A stretch of DNA of 64,000 nt from RYN-230 sp963723595 (lineage in GTDB: Bacteria; Actinomycetota; Actinomycetes; Streptosporangiales; Streptosporangiaceae): contig CAVRRQ010000001.1 of the NCBI GenBank assembly GCA_963723595.1, forward strand, positions 248,001 to 312,000, in the 5' to 3' direction. A program made the translations under genes and the position numbers. Shown here in pieces: positions 19,198-28,264 of this stretch. The notes below the pieces were generated by a model that worked only from the letters and a program-made list of their open reading frames with translations, was not told the origin of the DNA and did not search any database. Within the stretch, counting starts at the first letter, position 1. Every line of letters starts with the position of its first letter.

Positions 19198-20099
19198 TGC
19201 GGACCACCTCGTCCAGCAGGCGCCCCCAGGCGGGGCTGGTCATGACGGCCGCGGCCGCCTCGAACCGTTCCATGGCCCAGCCCCAGAAGTCGAACTCGAT
19301 CGGGCTGCTGGCGTGCTGGATCGCCCCCCACAGCGTCCATCCGTACTTGCCGACCAGCCCCAGGATCTGGGCGCGCGCCACCTTATTCCGCAACGAACCG
19401 CCGTAGTACGCACGTACGAGGGCCGCGAGGGCGTCCGCGGACAGGCCGCCTTCGCCCCAGACGTTGCCGAGCTCGAAACAGGGATCATTGTTCCCCGAGT
19501 ACTCGTAGTCGATGAGCCACAGCTTCTCGCCGTCGTCGATGAAGTTCGCGGCGAGCAGGTCGTTGTGGCACGGGACGGTGCCTGCCCCGCGGACGGCGAG
19601 GGCCCGGCGGGCGGCGGTCACCTGCGGCATCAGGTCGCCGTACCCGGCCGGGACCGCGAAGCCGTGCCCGGTGGCCACGTCCAGGTAGCGCCGCTGCACC
19701 TCGAACATGTCGAAGTCACCGGCGAACCGCGGTCCCCCGTGCGAGCCGGCGGCACGCCGCCGCGACCCTGGGGAGAGTGACCGGGTCGTCGAGGTCCTCG
19801 TTGCGGAAAGTTCTTCCGTCGATGTAGCCGAGCACCAGCAGGCCCTGCTCGGGGCGGTAGGCGACGACGGGTGCCCCCACCCCGGCGGCCGCCGCGGCGA
19901 CCGAGTTGCGGTGCTCGTGGTCCCGGTTGATCGCGAGCAGGTCGCCGGGTGACCAGACCCGGGCCACGAACATGCCTGCGGGGGTGGTCACCTTGTAGTT
20001 CCGGTTGGTGAGCCCGCCGGGCAGCGGCTCCACCGTGCGCGGTGTAGCGGCCAGGCACGGCACCTGGTTGAGCAGGCCGGGGTCGGGCAGATCGTCCAT
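19190..20099 (-). CDS. Choline/ethanolamine kinase-like phosphotransferase (LicA/APH fold; frameshift near 19743)
   Basis: From the ATG at 20099 (MDDLPDPGLLNQ) the N-lobe contains EPLPGGLTNRNYKVTTP and FVARVWSPGD, with the ATP-binding turn GGLTNRNY typical of choline kinases. After one indel near 19743 (frame resuming at GDFDMFEVQRRYLDVATGHG) the C-lobe has the Brenner motif CHNDLLAANFIDD and the choline-kinase box WLIDYEYSGNNDPCFELGN, where the DYEYSGNN metal site is diagnostic for LicA/choline kinase rather than aminoglycoside kinases. It should phosphorylate choline, ethanolamine or a similar amino alcohol. It is translationally coupled to the dimethylglycine dehydrogenase-like gene and divergent from an APC permease. 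Confidence 0.8.
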
Positions 20100-20131
20100 T
20101 GCACCGCAGGGTAAGGGCCCGCGACACATAA

Positions 20132-20193
20132 GGTCTAGACATAATCACGGGATTGTCGCGGTTGTGAGCCGGTGCGGTGATTGGGTCTAGACA
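20132..20193. promoter_or_regulatory. Paired GGTCTAGACA sites in the divergent promoter
   Basis: Two identical 10-mers GGTCTAGACA (TCTAGA palindrome core) lie at 20132-20141 and 20184-20193, exactly 52 bases apart, about five helical turns. They sit between the kinase start (20099, minus) and the permease start (20239, plus). The arrangement suggests an operator pair for a dimeric regulator, possibly the GntR encoded at 21883. Confidence 0.5.
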
Positions 20194-20238
20194 GTAACTT
20201 CGCGCGAACTTACGCTACGCCTCAACCAGGAGGCGCCG

Positions 20239-21810
20239 ATGACCACCGAGTCCGCCGAGCAGCGCGATTCCGCCGACCTCGCCCGTTTCGGGTACAAGCA
20301 GGAGCTCAAGCGCTCGCTCGGGCTGGGCAGCTCGTTCGCGGTCGCGTTCAGCTACATCTCGCCCTCGACCGGCATCTTCACCCTGTTCGCGCTGGGCCTG
20401 ACCACGATCGGCGGGGTGTTCATCTGGACCTGGCCGGTGGTGGCGGCGGGCCAGTTCCTGGTCGCGCTGAACTTCGCCGAGGTGTCCAGCCACTACCCGG
20501 TGGCCGGGTCAGTGTTCCAGTGGACCAAGTACCTGGCCAGCCGGACGTACTCCTGGTTCACCGGCTGGATCTACCTGTTCGCCGGCATCCTGACCGTCAC
20601 CGCGGTGGTGGCGACCATCCCGATCGCGCTCATCCCGGCGCTCAACGGCCTGGGCTGGCACAGCCTGAACGCGACCAGCCTGCACACCCAGCTGGTGGTG
20701 GCCCTGATCGTCCTGGTCATCATCACGGTGCTGAACATCTACGGCGTGCGGCTGGTCGCGCTGATCAACAACACCGGGGTGATCTTCGAGATCCTCGGCA
20801 TGTTCGTGTTCGCGATCGTGCTGCTGATCTTCCACAACCATCAGGGCATCAAGGTGGTGACCAACAGCGGCGGCCTGCACGTCGGGCCGAACACGTTCCT
20901 GGCCGCCATGTTCATGAGCCTGTTCGTCATCTACGGGTTCGACACCGCCTCGACCCTGGCTGAGGAGACCCGGGATCCCCGCCGGGCCGCGCCCAAGGCG
21001 GTGCTGTACTCGGTGATCGGCGCGTTCGTCATCGGCGGGGTGTTCCTGCTCGGCACGCTGATGGCCATCCCTAACCTGCACACCGCGATCACCGGGAACG
21101 GCGGGCTGGGCTGGAACCCGGCCAACATCATCGAGGCCAACTTCCCGTCCGGGCTGGCCACCGTCTACCTGCTGGTCGTGTCCGCGGCCATCTTCGTGTG
21201 CTGCCTGTCCATCCTGGCCGCTACCATCCGGCTGTGCTTCGGCATGTCCCGTGATAACCAGCTGCCGTTCTCGGGGCTGTGGTCCAGGGTCTCGCCGACC
21301 CTGCACACCCCGGTGTGGGCCTGCATCGTGGTCGCGGTGCTGGCCGCGGTGCCGTTCCTGAAGTACTCCGGGGCGGGGATCATCGCCATCGCGGCGACCG
21401 GCATGATCTACCTCAGCTACTTCCTGGGCAACCTGGTGATCATGCGGGCCCGGCTGCACGGCTGGCCGAAGATCAGCGCGCCGTTCAGCCTCGGCCGCTG
21501 GGGCCCGGTGGTCAACGTCCTCGCGCTGCTGTACGGCGGGGCCATGCTGGTCAACTTCGCCTGGCCCCGGGTGGCCAGCAACCCGGAGCCGAGCCAGACC
21601 GGCGGCCTGCTGACCTTCGGGATCGGCTTCGTGGACCGGATCCCGATCCTGTGGCTGGTGGCCGTGGTCATTACGCTGATTGGCGTGCTCTACTACCTGG
21701 CCGTCGGGCGGCGTAAGCGGTTCGCCCCGGTCATCGCGCCGTCCGGGGACGACGAGCCGCTGGTGGCCGGGGCGTCTACTCCTGGATCACCAGCGCAGCC
21801 CGAGGCCTGA
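20239..21810 (+). CDS. APC-family amino acid/amine permease
   Basis: A 523-residue intact protein whose ATG follows AGGAGGCG. The N-terminus (FGYKQELKRSLGLGSSFAVAFSYISPSTGI) holds the APC first-helix unwound segment with the GxG-like substrate loop. About twelve hydrophobic helices follow, including YGFDTASTLAEETRDPRRAAPKAV, the loop motif of the family (here split: GFDTASTLAEET and PRRAAPKAV). It most resembles the bacterial amino acid/choline/GABA-type branch. It would import the amine processed by the divergent kinase and dehydrogenase; the true substrate cannot be read from sequence. The promoter region carries the paired GGTCTAGACA sites. Confidence 0.9.
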   Translation: MTTESAEQRDSADLARFGYKQELKRSLGLGSSFAVAFSYISPSTGIFTLFALGLTTIGGVFIWTWPVVAAGQFLVALNFAEVSSHYPVAGSVFQWTKYLASRTYSWFTGWIYLFAGILTVTAVVATIPIALIPALNGLGWHSLNATSLHTQLVVALIVLVIITVLNIYGVRLVALINNTGVIFEILGMFVFAIVLLIFHNHQGIKVVTNSGGLHVGPNTFLAAMFMSLFVIYGFDTASTLAEETRDPRRAAPKAVLYSVIGAFVIGGVFLLGTLMAIPNLHTAITGNGGLGWNPANIIEANFPSGLATVYLLVVSAAIFVCCLSILAATIRLCFGMSRDNQLPFSGLWSRVSPTLHTPVWACIVVAVLAAVPFLKYSGAGIIAIAATGMIYLSYFLGNLVIMRARLHGWPKISAPFSLGRWGPVVNVLALLYGGAMLVNFAWPRVASNPEPSQTGGLLTFGIGFVDRIPILWLVAVVITLIGVLYYLAVGRRKRFAPVIAPSGDDEPLVAGASTPGSPAQPEA

Positions 21811-21882
21811 GCCCTTGGCCGAGGGGAAGGGGCTGCTCGCGGCTCACGCCGCCGGTGATCCTCCGGGAGCCGGGCAGCGACC

Positions 21883-22599
21883 GTGCACGGGCAGATCGAG
21901 GAGTGGCTGGCCGAGGCGATCGAGGCGGCCGGCTCGCCCCGGGTGACCGGATGCCCACCGAGCAGGAGCTGGCCGCGTGGCTCAAGGTCAGCCGGATGAC
22001 GCTGCGGCACGCGCTGGCCACGCTGGCCCGCCGCGGCCTGGTGGACCGGGCGGTGGGGCGCAACGGCGGCACGTTCGTGGCCCAGGGCAAGCTGGTGCAG
22101 GACCGGACCACCCTGGCCGGGTTCTCCGAGCAGCTGCGGCGGCACGGGATGGTCGCGGGCGCGCGGGTGCTGTCCGCGGCGGAGCGGCCCGCCCGGCCGG
22201 GGGTGGCCGCGGCCCTGGAGATCGCCGGCGGGCGACCCGGTCTGCGAGATCCGGCGGGTCCGGCTGGGCGATGGCCGCCCCATCGCGGTCGAATGCTCGG
22301 TCTTCCCCGCCGCGCGGTTCCCCGGGCTGCTCCAGTGCCGGCTGGACGGGTCGCTGTACGAGCTGCTGGACCAGAAGTACCAGCAGCGCCCCTGCCGGGC
22401 GCGGGAGAGCCTGGAGCCGGTGACGGCCGGGGTCCGTGAGGCCGAGGCGCTGGAGGTCCGCGAGGGCGCCCCGCTGATGCTGGTCGAGCGGATCGCCTAC
22501 GCGCAGGCGGGCCACCCGGTCGAGTTCGCCCGGGACCTGTTCCGCGGCGACCGGACCCGGATCGTCATGTGGACCAGCGAGCTCACGCATGCCGGCTGA
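21883..22599 (+). CDS. GntR-family regulator, HutC/UTRA type (two frameshifts)
   Basis: The frame from the GTG at 21883 (VHGQIEEWLAEAIEA) shifts near 21920 into GRLAPGDRMPTEQELAAWL and SRMTLRHALATLARRGLV, a winged-helix GntR domain. After FVAQGKLVQDRTTLAGFSEQ, a second shift near 22229 leads to EIRRVRLGDGRPIAVECSVF and the UTRA effector domain ending ARDLFRGDRTRIVMW. Both breaks are one extra G or C. The gene follows the permease by about 70 bases, making it the probable regulator of the amine module. It overlaps the next gene by 11 bases. Confidence 0.75.
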
Positions 22600-23465
22600 G
22601 GCCCGCCTGCTGGCGGTCAGCGACCTGCACGTGGCGTACCCGCAGAACCGCCAGCTGGTCGGGGAACTGCGGCCGCGGTCCGCGGAGGACTGGCTGCTGG
22701 TGGCCGGGGACGTGGGGGAGCGGCTGCCGGACATCGAGTGGGCGCTGCGCACGCTCAGCGAGCGCTTCGCCCGCGTCGTCTGGGTGCCCGGCAACCACGA
22801 CCTGTGGACCCACCGCACCGACCCGGTCCAGCTGCGCGGCGAGGAGCGCTACCGGCGGCTGGTCGAGTTCTGCCAGGGACTGGGCGTGCTCACCCCCGAG
22901 GACCCCTACCCGGTCTGGGACGGCCCCGGCGGGCCGGTCCGGATCGTGCCGCTGTTCCTGCTCTACGACTACTCGTTCCGGCCCGACGGCGCCCGGACCA
23001 AGGCCGAGGGCCTGGCCCGCGCCTACGACACGGGCGTGGTGTGCACCGACGAGCGGTGGCTGCACCCGGACCCGTATCCGAGCGTCGGAGGAGTGGTGCT
23101 GGGCCCGGGTCGAGGCGACCCGGGCGCGGCTGGCCGCCCTGCCGCCCGGCCCGCCCGCGGTCCTGGTCAACCACTTCCCGCTGATCAGGGAGCCGACCCG
23201 GGTACTGCGCTACCCGGAGTTCGCGCAGTGGTGCGGCACCACCCGCACCGACGACTGGCACGTCCGGTTCAACGCGGCGGCCGTGGTCTACGGCCATCTG
23301 CACATCCCGCGGACGATCTGGCGGGACGGGGTGCCGTTCGTGGAGGTGTCGCTGGGCTACCCGCGGGAGTGGGAACGCCGGGCCGCCCCGCCCGGCCTGC
23401 CCCGCCAGGTCCTGCCCGTGGTTCAGCCAGCAGCCATGGGGCCGCCCGCGGGCCACAGTAACTGA
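22589..23465 (+). CDS. Calcineurin-like metallophosphoesterase (frameshift near 23095)
   Basis: The ATG at 22589 lies inside the GntR 3' end. All dinuclear-metal motifs are present: SDLHVAYP, VAGDVGE, WVPGNHDLW, VNHFPL and VYGHLHIPR. The second half (from about EATRARLAALPPGPP) is in another frame, so one indel near 23095 breaks the gene; the corrected length is about 291 residues. It hydrolyses phosphoesters, but the substrate is unknown. Membership in the amine module is possible from the overlap, though such genes are scattered in actinomycetes. Confidence 0.8.
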
Positions 23466-23470
23466 ACAGC

Positions 23471-23492
23471 CAGTGTGAGAGCGCTCACACTG
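23471..23492. terminator. Convergent hairpin with perfect 9-bp arms
   Basis: Arms CAGTGTGAG and CTCACACTG are perfect complements separated by AGCG. It starts six bases after the phosphoesterase stop and overlaps the stop of the convergent ATP-binding gene (23485), so it may terminate both. Confidence 0.65.
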
Positions 23493-24108
23493 CGCTGCGC
23501 GCCTGCTCCGGCCTGGCGCGCGGCGAACCAGCCCCAGGTCGGGCGGGCTGCCGGTCGAGGCGGACCGAGAACAGGGCCCACACGACCTTGCCCGCGTCGG
23601 TCGGGACGGTGCTTCCCCAGCGGTCGCTGAGGGCGTCGATGACGTGCAGCCCGCGGCCGCTCTCGGCCAGGTAGTCAGGCTCCTTCGGCTGGGGCGGCCG
23701 GGGGCTGGGGTCAGCCACCGCGCACAGCACGAACTGGCCGGGCTGGACCAGGCCGAGACGGACGGGCCAGCGGCTGCGGACCGGGCCGCCTGCGGGCCCG
23801 TCCGGGACCGGTTCGGGGGCCCCGGCGGGGGCCCGGCCTGGGGCACCGCGTGCCGCAGGGCGTTGGTCAGCAGCTCCGACACCACGACCGCCACGTCGTC
23901 CCCGCGGTCCGTCACACCCCAGCGCCGCATGGTGGACAGGCAGAAGTCGCGGGCGGTGCCGACCGACCTGGTGTCCGGGCCTGGCCGTCCGCGTCGCGAG
24001 CCGCGGGAAGCAGGTCCAGTCCGCGGGGGCCAGCGCAGGCGTGCGCTGGCGGGCGCCGCTCGCCGCAGCCGCCATGGCCACCGCGGGCGCCAGCCAGCCC
24101 CAGCCCAT
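23485..24108 (-). CDS. RsbW/HATPase-type ATP-binding regulatory protein (two or more frameshifts)
   Basis: From the ATG at 24108 the N-terminus reaches DWTCFPRLATRTARP. The N-box DRGDDVAVVVSELLTNALRHAV follows in a second frame, and the G-box region (YLAESGRGLHVIDALSDRW, STVPTDAGKVVWALFSV) in a third. These are the ATP-binding motifs of the short actinobacterial anti-sigma/serine kinase-like HATPases that accompany DUF397 and XRE-DUF5753 genes, as here. A regulatory role through protein binding or phosphorylation is likely. Breaks near 23975 and 23830 are probably sequencing errors. Confidence 0.7.
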   Translation of the reverse strand: MGWGWLAPAVAMAAAASGARQRTPALAPADWTCFPRLATRTARPGHQVGRHRPRLLPVHHAALGCDGPRGRRGGRGVGAADQRPAARGAPGRAPAGAPEPVPDGPAGGPVRSRWPVRLGLVQPGQFVLCAVADPSPRPPQPKEPDYLAESGRGLHVIDALSDRWGSTVPTDAGKVVWALFSVRLDRQPARPGAGSPRARPEQARSAV

Positions 24109-24249
24109 GTGGCTTAGTCGCGTGGCCTGCCAGGCCTAATGGCTGTGCCGTCATTGCCTTCCGAGCGATCTGTCGTTACCGGGGAACGGCCAACAGGGGT
24201 CATCTTGCCCCATGCACGTTACGTTTGCAACGCCCGCTGCACGAACATC

Positions 24250-24286
24250 TGCACGTGCATTTGATCTGTTAGGCTGCACAGTGCAG
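24250..24286. promoter_or_regulatory. Candidate XRE operator palindromes overlapping a promoter
   Basis: A perfect palindrome TGCACGTGCA (24250-24259) and a second, CTGCACAGTGCAG (24274-24286), flank a -10-like TAGGCT (24270-24275). TGCAC also occurs at 24213 and 24237. The cluster sits about 80-115 bases before the DUF397 start, a natural autoregulatory site for the XRE protein or its paralogue. Confidence 0.5.
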
Positions 24287-24364
24287 GTGAGCATGTACCG
24301 CACCCGCGGGGGCCCCGCACGCCGAGTGCTTCCCTGGTCTCCCCTCACTTCAGGGAGGAAGAAG

Positions 24365-24589
24365 TTGCAGGTCAAGAACGGGATCCTGGCCGGAAAGCTC
24401 GCGGCCCGCTGGCGGAAGTCCACCGCCAGCAACCCGAACGGCAGCTGCGTGGAGGTGGCCGAACTGCCGGGCGGCTCGATCGCGATGCGCAACTCCCGGT
24501 TCCCGGCCGGCCCGGCCCTCATCTACACCAGGACCGAGATCGCCGCCTTCCTGGCTGCGCTCAAGAACGGGGAGTTCGACGACCTGTGA
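24365..24589 (+). CDS. DUF397 small protein
   Basis: A 74-residue protein from a TTG at 24365, chosen because AGGGAGGAAG lies 6-7 bases upstream; the open frame extends further up without a ribosome site. The core RWRKSTASNPNGSCVEVAEL and AMRNSRFPAGPALIYT matches DUF397 (W.KSS.S...G.CVEVA...VRDSK.P.GP.L.f). These proteins are paired with XRE-DUF5753 regulators in actinomycetes, sometimes affecting development, and the pair is considered toxin-antitoxin-like or regulatory. The XRE gene follows about 250 bases downstream. Confidence 0.85.
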   Translation: MQVKNGILAGKLAARWRKSTASNPNGSCVEVAELPGGSIAMRNSRFPAGPALIYTRTEIAAFLAALKNGEFDDL

Positions 24590-24839
24590 GGCCCGCCGGC
24601 GGGCTCACGGGTGAAATGACCGGCCTGGCTCGTTAATGCGCGGTTGGGGCGCAGCAATCATCGGCCCAATAACGGGAATCACCGGGCACCGGTCCGGTGA
24701 TATCGTGCTCTGTGTGTTCCGCTTAGTAGTGGTTCACGGTGCTGTTGGCAGATTCCACGCGCCCGCAATGGCGCCACTGGGCTGATCGTCTGACATCGGC
24801 CGGGGGGTTGGGAGTGGCACGTCATCCATTGGCTCGGGA

Positions 24840-25766
24840 GTGGCATGGAGCCGAAAGCTGAGACGGGATCCGTCTATCCGGCCGGCAACACGGCGAACGG
24901 AGTCATTGACCGGGCCGCGGGCCGGCGCCACCGTCGTGCGGATGGTGCTCGGCGCTCAGCTGCGCCGCCTCCGCGAGGCGGCCGGGCTTACCCCGGAGCA
25001 GGCCGGATACGACATCCGCGCGTCGCGGTCCAAGATGAGCCGCCTGGAGCACGGCCGGGTGGGCTTCAAGATCCGCGACGTCGAGGACCTGCTGACCCTG
25101 TACGGGGTCACCGACCAGAAGGTGCGCCTCGCCCTGCTGGCGCTGGCCGAGAAGGCCAACGAGCAGGGCTGGTGGACCCAGTACGGCGACATCCTGGCCG
25201 ACTGGTTCGAGACCTACCTGGGCCTGGAGGCCGCGGCCTCCCTGATCCGGACCTTCGAGCTGCAGTTCGTCCACGGCCTGTTCCAGACCAGGGACTACGC
25301 CCGGGCGGTCACCCTGCTCGGCAACCGGGCCGCCCCGGATACGGATATCGACCGCCGGGTCAGCCTGCGGATGGCCCGCCAGGACCTGCTCACCAGCGCG
25401 CAGCCGCCCCGGGTGTGGTCGGTCATGGACGAGGCGGCGCTGCGCCGCCCGATCGGCGGCCGCGACGTGATGCGCGGCCAGCTGGCCCACCTCCTCGAGG
25501 TGGCCACCATGCCGGAGGTCACCCTGCAGGTGGTGCCGTTCCGCCGCGGGGGCCACGCGGCCGCGGGCGGGTCGTTCACGGTGCTGCGGTTCGGCGAGCC
25601 GGACCTGCCGGACGTGGTCTACATCGAGCAGCTCACCAGCGCCCTGTACCTGGAGCGGCGTTCCGACGTGGACCACTACATGGAGATCATGAACCGGCTC
25701 AGCGCCGAGGCGCTGACGCCGCCCGGCACCACTCGCCTGATCAAGGAAATCATCAAGGACACGTAG
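24840..25766 (+). CDS. XRE-family regulator with DUF5753 domain
   Basis: Residues about 35-95 form the HTH (VLGAQLRRLREAAGLTPEQA, RASRSKMSRLEHGRVGFKIR). The remainder is DUF5753, including IRTFELQFVHGLFQTRDYAR and VTLQVVPFRRGGHAAAGGSF, then VYIEQLTSALYLE. The GTG at 24840 is the longest start, but internal starts (for example GTG near 24933) just before VLGAQLRRLRE would fit the family better, so the first 30 residues are doubtful. It forms a conserved pair with DUF397 and probably regulates developmental or stress genes. Confidence 0.9.
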   Translation: MAWSRKLRRDPSIRPATRRTESLTGPRAGATVVRMVLGAQLRRLREAAGLTPEQAGYDIRASRSKMSRLEHGRVGFKIRDVEDLLTLYGVTDQKVRLALLALAEKANEQGWWTQYGDILADWFETYLGLEAAASLIRTFELQFVHGLFQTRDYARAVTLLGNRAAPDTDIDRRVSLRMARQDLLTSAQPPRVWSVMDEAALRRPIGGRDVMRGQLAHLLEVATMPEVTLQVVPFRRGGHAAAGGSFTVLRFGEPDLPDVVYIEQLTSALYLERRSDVDHYMEIMNRLSAEALTPPGTTRLIKEIIKDT

Positions 25767-25782
25767 CAAAATGCCGTGCTCC

Positions 25783-25817
25783 GCACCGGGCCCCGCGTAT
25801 CCCGCGGGGCCCGGTGC
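25783..25817. terminator. Perfect 15-bp hairpin terminator
   Basis: Arms GCACCGGGCCCCGCG (25783-25797) and CGCGGGGCCCGGTGC (25803-25817) are perfect complements around TATCC. It lies 17 bases after the XRE stop. The remaining 280 bases to glgX hold no gene; they include near-repeats of CATATCAACC at about 26056-26082 just before the glgX start. Confidence 0.8.
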
Positions 25818-26098
25818 TGTCATATCCGGTCATATGCCCGCATGCGTTTGCCCTGGTTGGCCACGGGCACTTCCCGGGGCCAGGGCTGGGGAAGGTGCGG
25901 CGGGTGGGAGGCGTTATGGTCGCATGGTCCGCGCGGTGAAAAGCCCGGGTACCGGGTGGCTTTGGTCCAGAGTTCACGTCGTGCAGAGATGACCTGGTAC
26001 AGGGTTGACCTGGCCGGGGCGCGCGTGGCGGCGGGAGGCCGGCACAGCAACCGGCATATCAACCCGCACATCAACCGGCATATCGAGCAGGGACGGAC

Positions 26099-28264
26099 AT
26101 GGTGGCGCAGGAGTCTTCGATCTGGCCGGGCAATAGTTATCCGCTCGGGGCGACCTTCGACGGGGTGGGCACGAACTTCGCCCTGTTCTCCGAGGTGGCC
26201 GACCGCGTGGAGCTGTGCCTGTTCGACGAGGGCGGCGCCGAGACCCGGGTCGCGCTGAACGAGGTGGACGGGTTCGTCTGGCATGGCTACCTGCCCGGCG
26301 TGAGCCCGGGCCAGCGCTACGGCTACCGGGTGCACGGCCCGTACAACCCCGCGGCCGGGCAGCGCTGCAACCCGGCCAAGCTGCTGCTCGACCCGTACGC
26401 GAAGGCCGTCGACGGCAGCGTGCAGTGGGACCAGGCCGTGTTCGCCTACCCTTTCGGGCACCCTGACCAGCGCAACGACGCGGACTCCGCGCCGCACGTG
26501 CCCCGCTCGGTGGTGGTCAACCCGTTCTTCAGCTGGGATTCGGACCGTCACCCGCGGACGCCGTACCACGAGACCGTGATCTATGAGACCCACGTGCGGG
26601 GCCTGACCAAGCTGCACCCGGAGGTGCCCGAGGCGCAGCGCGGCACCTACCAGGGGCTGGCGCATCCCGCGGTCATCGACCACCTCCAGCGGCTGGGCGT
26701 GACCGCGGTCGAGCTGATGCCCGTGCACCAGTTCGTCAGCGACGCCGTCCTGGAGGAGCGCGGGCTGGCCAACTACTGGGGCTACAACACGATCGGCTTC
26801 TTCGCCCCGCACAACGCCTACGCGGCCAGCGGCACCCGCGGCGAGCAGGTGCAGGAGTTCAAGTCCATGGTCCGGGCGCTGCACCAGGCCGGCATCGAGG
26901 TCATCCTCGACGTGGTCTACAACCACACGGCCGAGGGCAACCACCTGGGGCCGACGCTGTCCTTCCGGGGCATCGACAACGCGTCCTACTACCGCCTGAT
27001 GGGCGACGACCCGCAGTTCTACATGGACACCACCGGCACCGGCAACAGCCTGCTCATGCGGCACCCCCACGTGCTCCAGATGATCATGGACTCGCTCCGG
27101 TACTGGGTGACCGAGATGCACGTGGACGGCTTCCGCTTCGACCTGGCCGCGGCGCTGGCCCGCCAGTTCCACGAGGTGGACCGGCTGTCCGCGTTCTTCG
27201 ACATGTGCCAGCAGGACCCGATCGTCTCCCAGGTCAAGCTCATCGCCGAGCCGTGGGACGTGGGCGAGGGTGGCTACCAGGTCGGGAACTTCCCGCCGCT
27301 GTGGACGGAATGGAACGGCAAGTACCGGGATACGGTGCGCGACTTCTGGCGCGGCGAGCACGCCACGCTGCCTGAGTTCGCCTCCCGGCTGACCGGCTCC
27401 AGCGACCTGTACCTCAGCGACGGCCGACGGCCGGTGGCCTCGGTCAACTTCGTCACCGCCCACGACGGCTTCACCCTCGCGGACCTGGTCTCCTACAACC
27501 ACAAGCACAACGAGGCCAACGGCGAGGGCGGCCGGGACGGCAGCGACGACAACCGGTCGTGGAACTGCGGCGCCGAAGGCCCTGCGGATGACCCGGCCGT
27601 GACCGCCCTGCGGGACCGGCAGAAGCGGAACTTCCTGTCCACCGTCCTGCTGTCCCAGGGCATCCCGATGCTGCTGGGCGGGGACGAGATGAGCCGCACG
27701 CAGCACGGCAACAACAACGCCTACTGCCAGGACACCGAGATTTCCTGGGTGCACTGGCCGCCGTCGCCGGACACGCCGATGCCGGACGGCTACGAGGGCG
27801 ACCAGGACCTCCTCGACTTCACCGCCAGGCTGCTCCGGCTGCGCGCTGACCATCCCGTGTTCCGCCGCCGCCGTTTCTTCTCGGGCCAGGCGGTTCGCGG
27901 CAAGAGCGGCGGGCCGGATCAGCCGGGCGACATCGTCTGGTTCACCCCGGCGGGCGGGGAGATGACCGATGACGACTGGGCCGTGGGCTTCGCCAAGTCC
28001 CTGACCGTGTTCCTGAACGGCGAGGCGATCACCGAGCCCGACCCGCGCGGCGAGCGGATCAAGGACGAGTCGTTCCTGCTCCTGTTCAACGCGAGCGAGC
28101 TGGACCTGGAGTTCACCGTCCCGCCGCAGCGTTACGGGGAGCAGTGGGTGAAGGTCCTGGACACCGCGCTGCCGCTGAGCGCCCTGGCCGACGCGCCCGC
28201 AGCCAAGCCTGGCGACGCGGTCGCCATCCCCAGCCGGTCCATGCAGGTCCTCGGGCGTGCCTAG
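26099..28264 (+). CDS. glgX: Glycogen debranching enzyme GlgX/TreX
   Basis: An intact 721-residue GH13 enzyme. The N-terminal CBM48-like domain (YPLGATFDGVGTNFALFSE, WHGYLPGVSPGQRYGYRVHG) is typical of isoamylase/GlgX. The catalytic barrel has region I DVVYNHTAEGN, region II DGFRFDLA with the nucleophile Asp, region III LIAEPWDVG with the acid Glu, and region IV FVTAHDGFTL. It hydrolyses alpha-1,6 branches of glycogen or maltodextrins. It overlaps treY by 8 bases, and treZ follows, so here it supplies linear glucans to the TreY/TreZ trehalose pathway (hence treX). Confidence 0.95.
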   Translation: MVAQESSIWPGNSYPLGATFDGVGTNFALFSEVADRVELCLFDEGGAETRVALNEVDGFVWHGYLPGVSPGQRYGYRVHGPYNPAAGQRCNPAKLLLDPYAKAVDGSVQWDQAVFAYPFGHPDQRNDADSAPHVPRSVVVNPFFSWDSDRHPRTPYHETVIYETHVRGLTKLHPEVPEAQRGTYQGLAHPAVIDHLQRLGVTAVELMPVHQFVSDAVLEERGLANYWGYNTIGFFAPHNAYAASGTRGEQVQEFKSMVRALHQAGIEVILDVVYNHTAEGNHLGPTLSFRGIDNASYYRLMGDDPQFYMDTTGTGNSLLMRHPHVLQMIMDSLRYWVTEMHVDGFRFDLAAALARQFHEVDRLSAFFDMCQQDPIVSQVKLIAEPWDVGEGGYQVGNFPPLWTEWNGKYRDTVRDFWRGEHATLPEFASRLTGSSDLYLSDGRRPVASVNFVTAHDGFTLADLVSYNHKHNEANGEGGRDGSDDNRSWNCGAEGPADDPAVTALRDRQKRNFLSTVLLSQGIPMLLGGDEMSRTQHGNNNAYCQDTEISWVHWPPSPDTPMPDGYEGDQDLLDFTARLLRLRADHPVFRRRRFFSGQAVRGKSGGPDQPGDIVWFTPAGGEMTDDDWAVGFAKSLTVFLNGEAITEPDPRGERIKDESFLLLFNASELDLEFTVPPQRYGEQWVKVLDTALPLSALADAPAAKPGDAVAIPSRSMQVLGRA

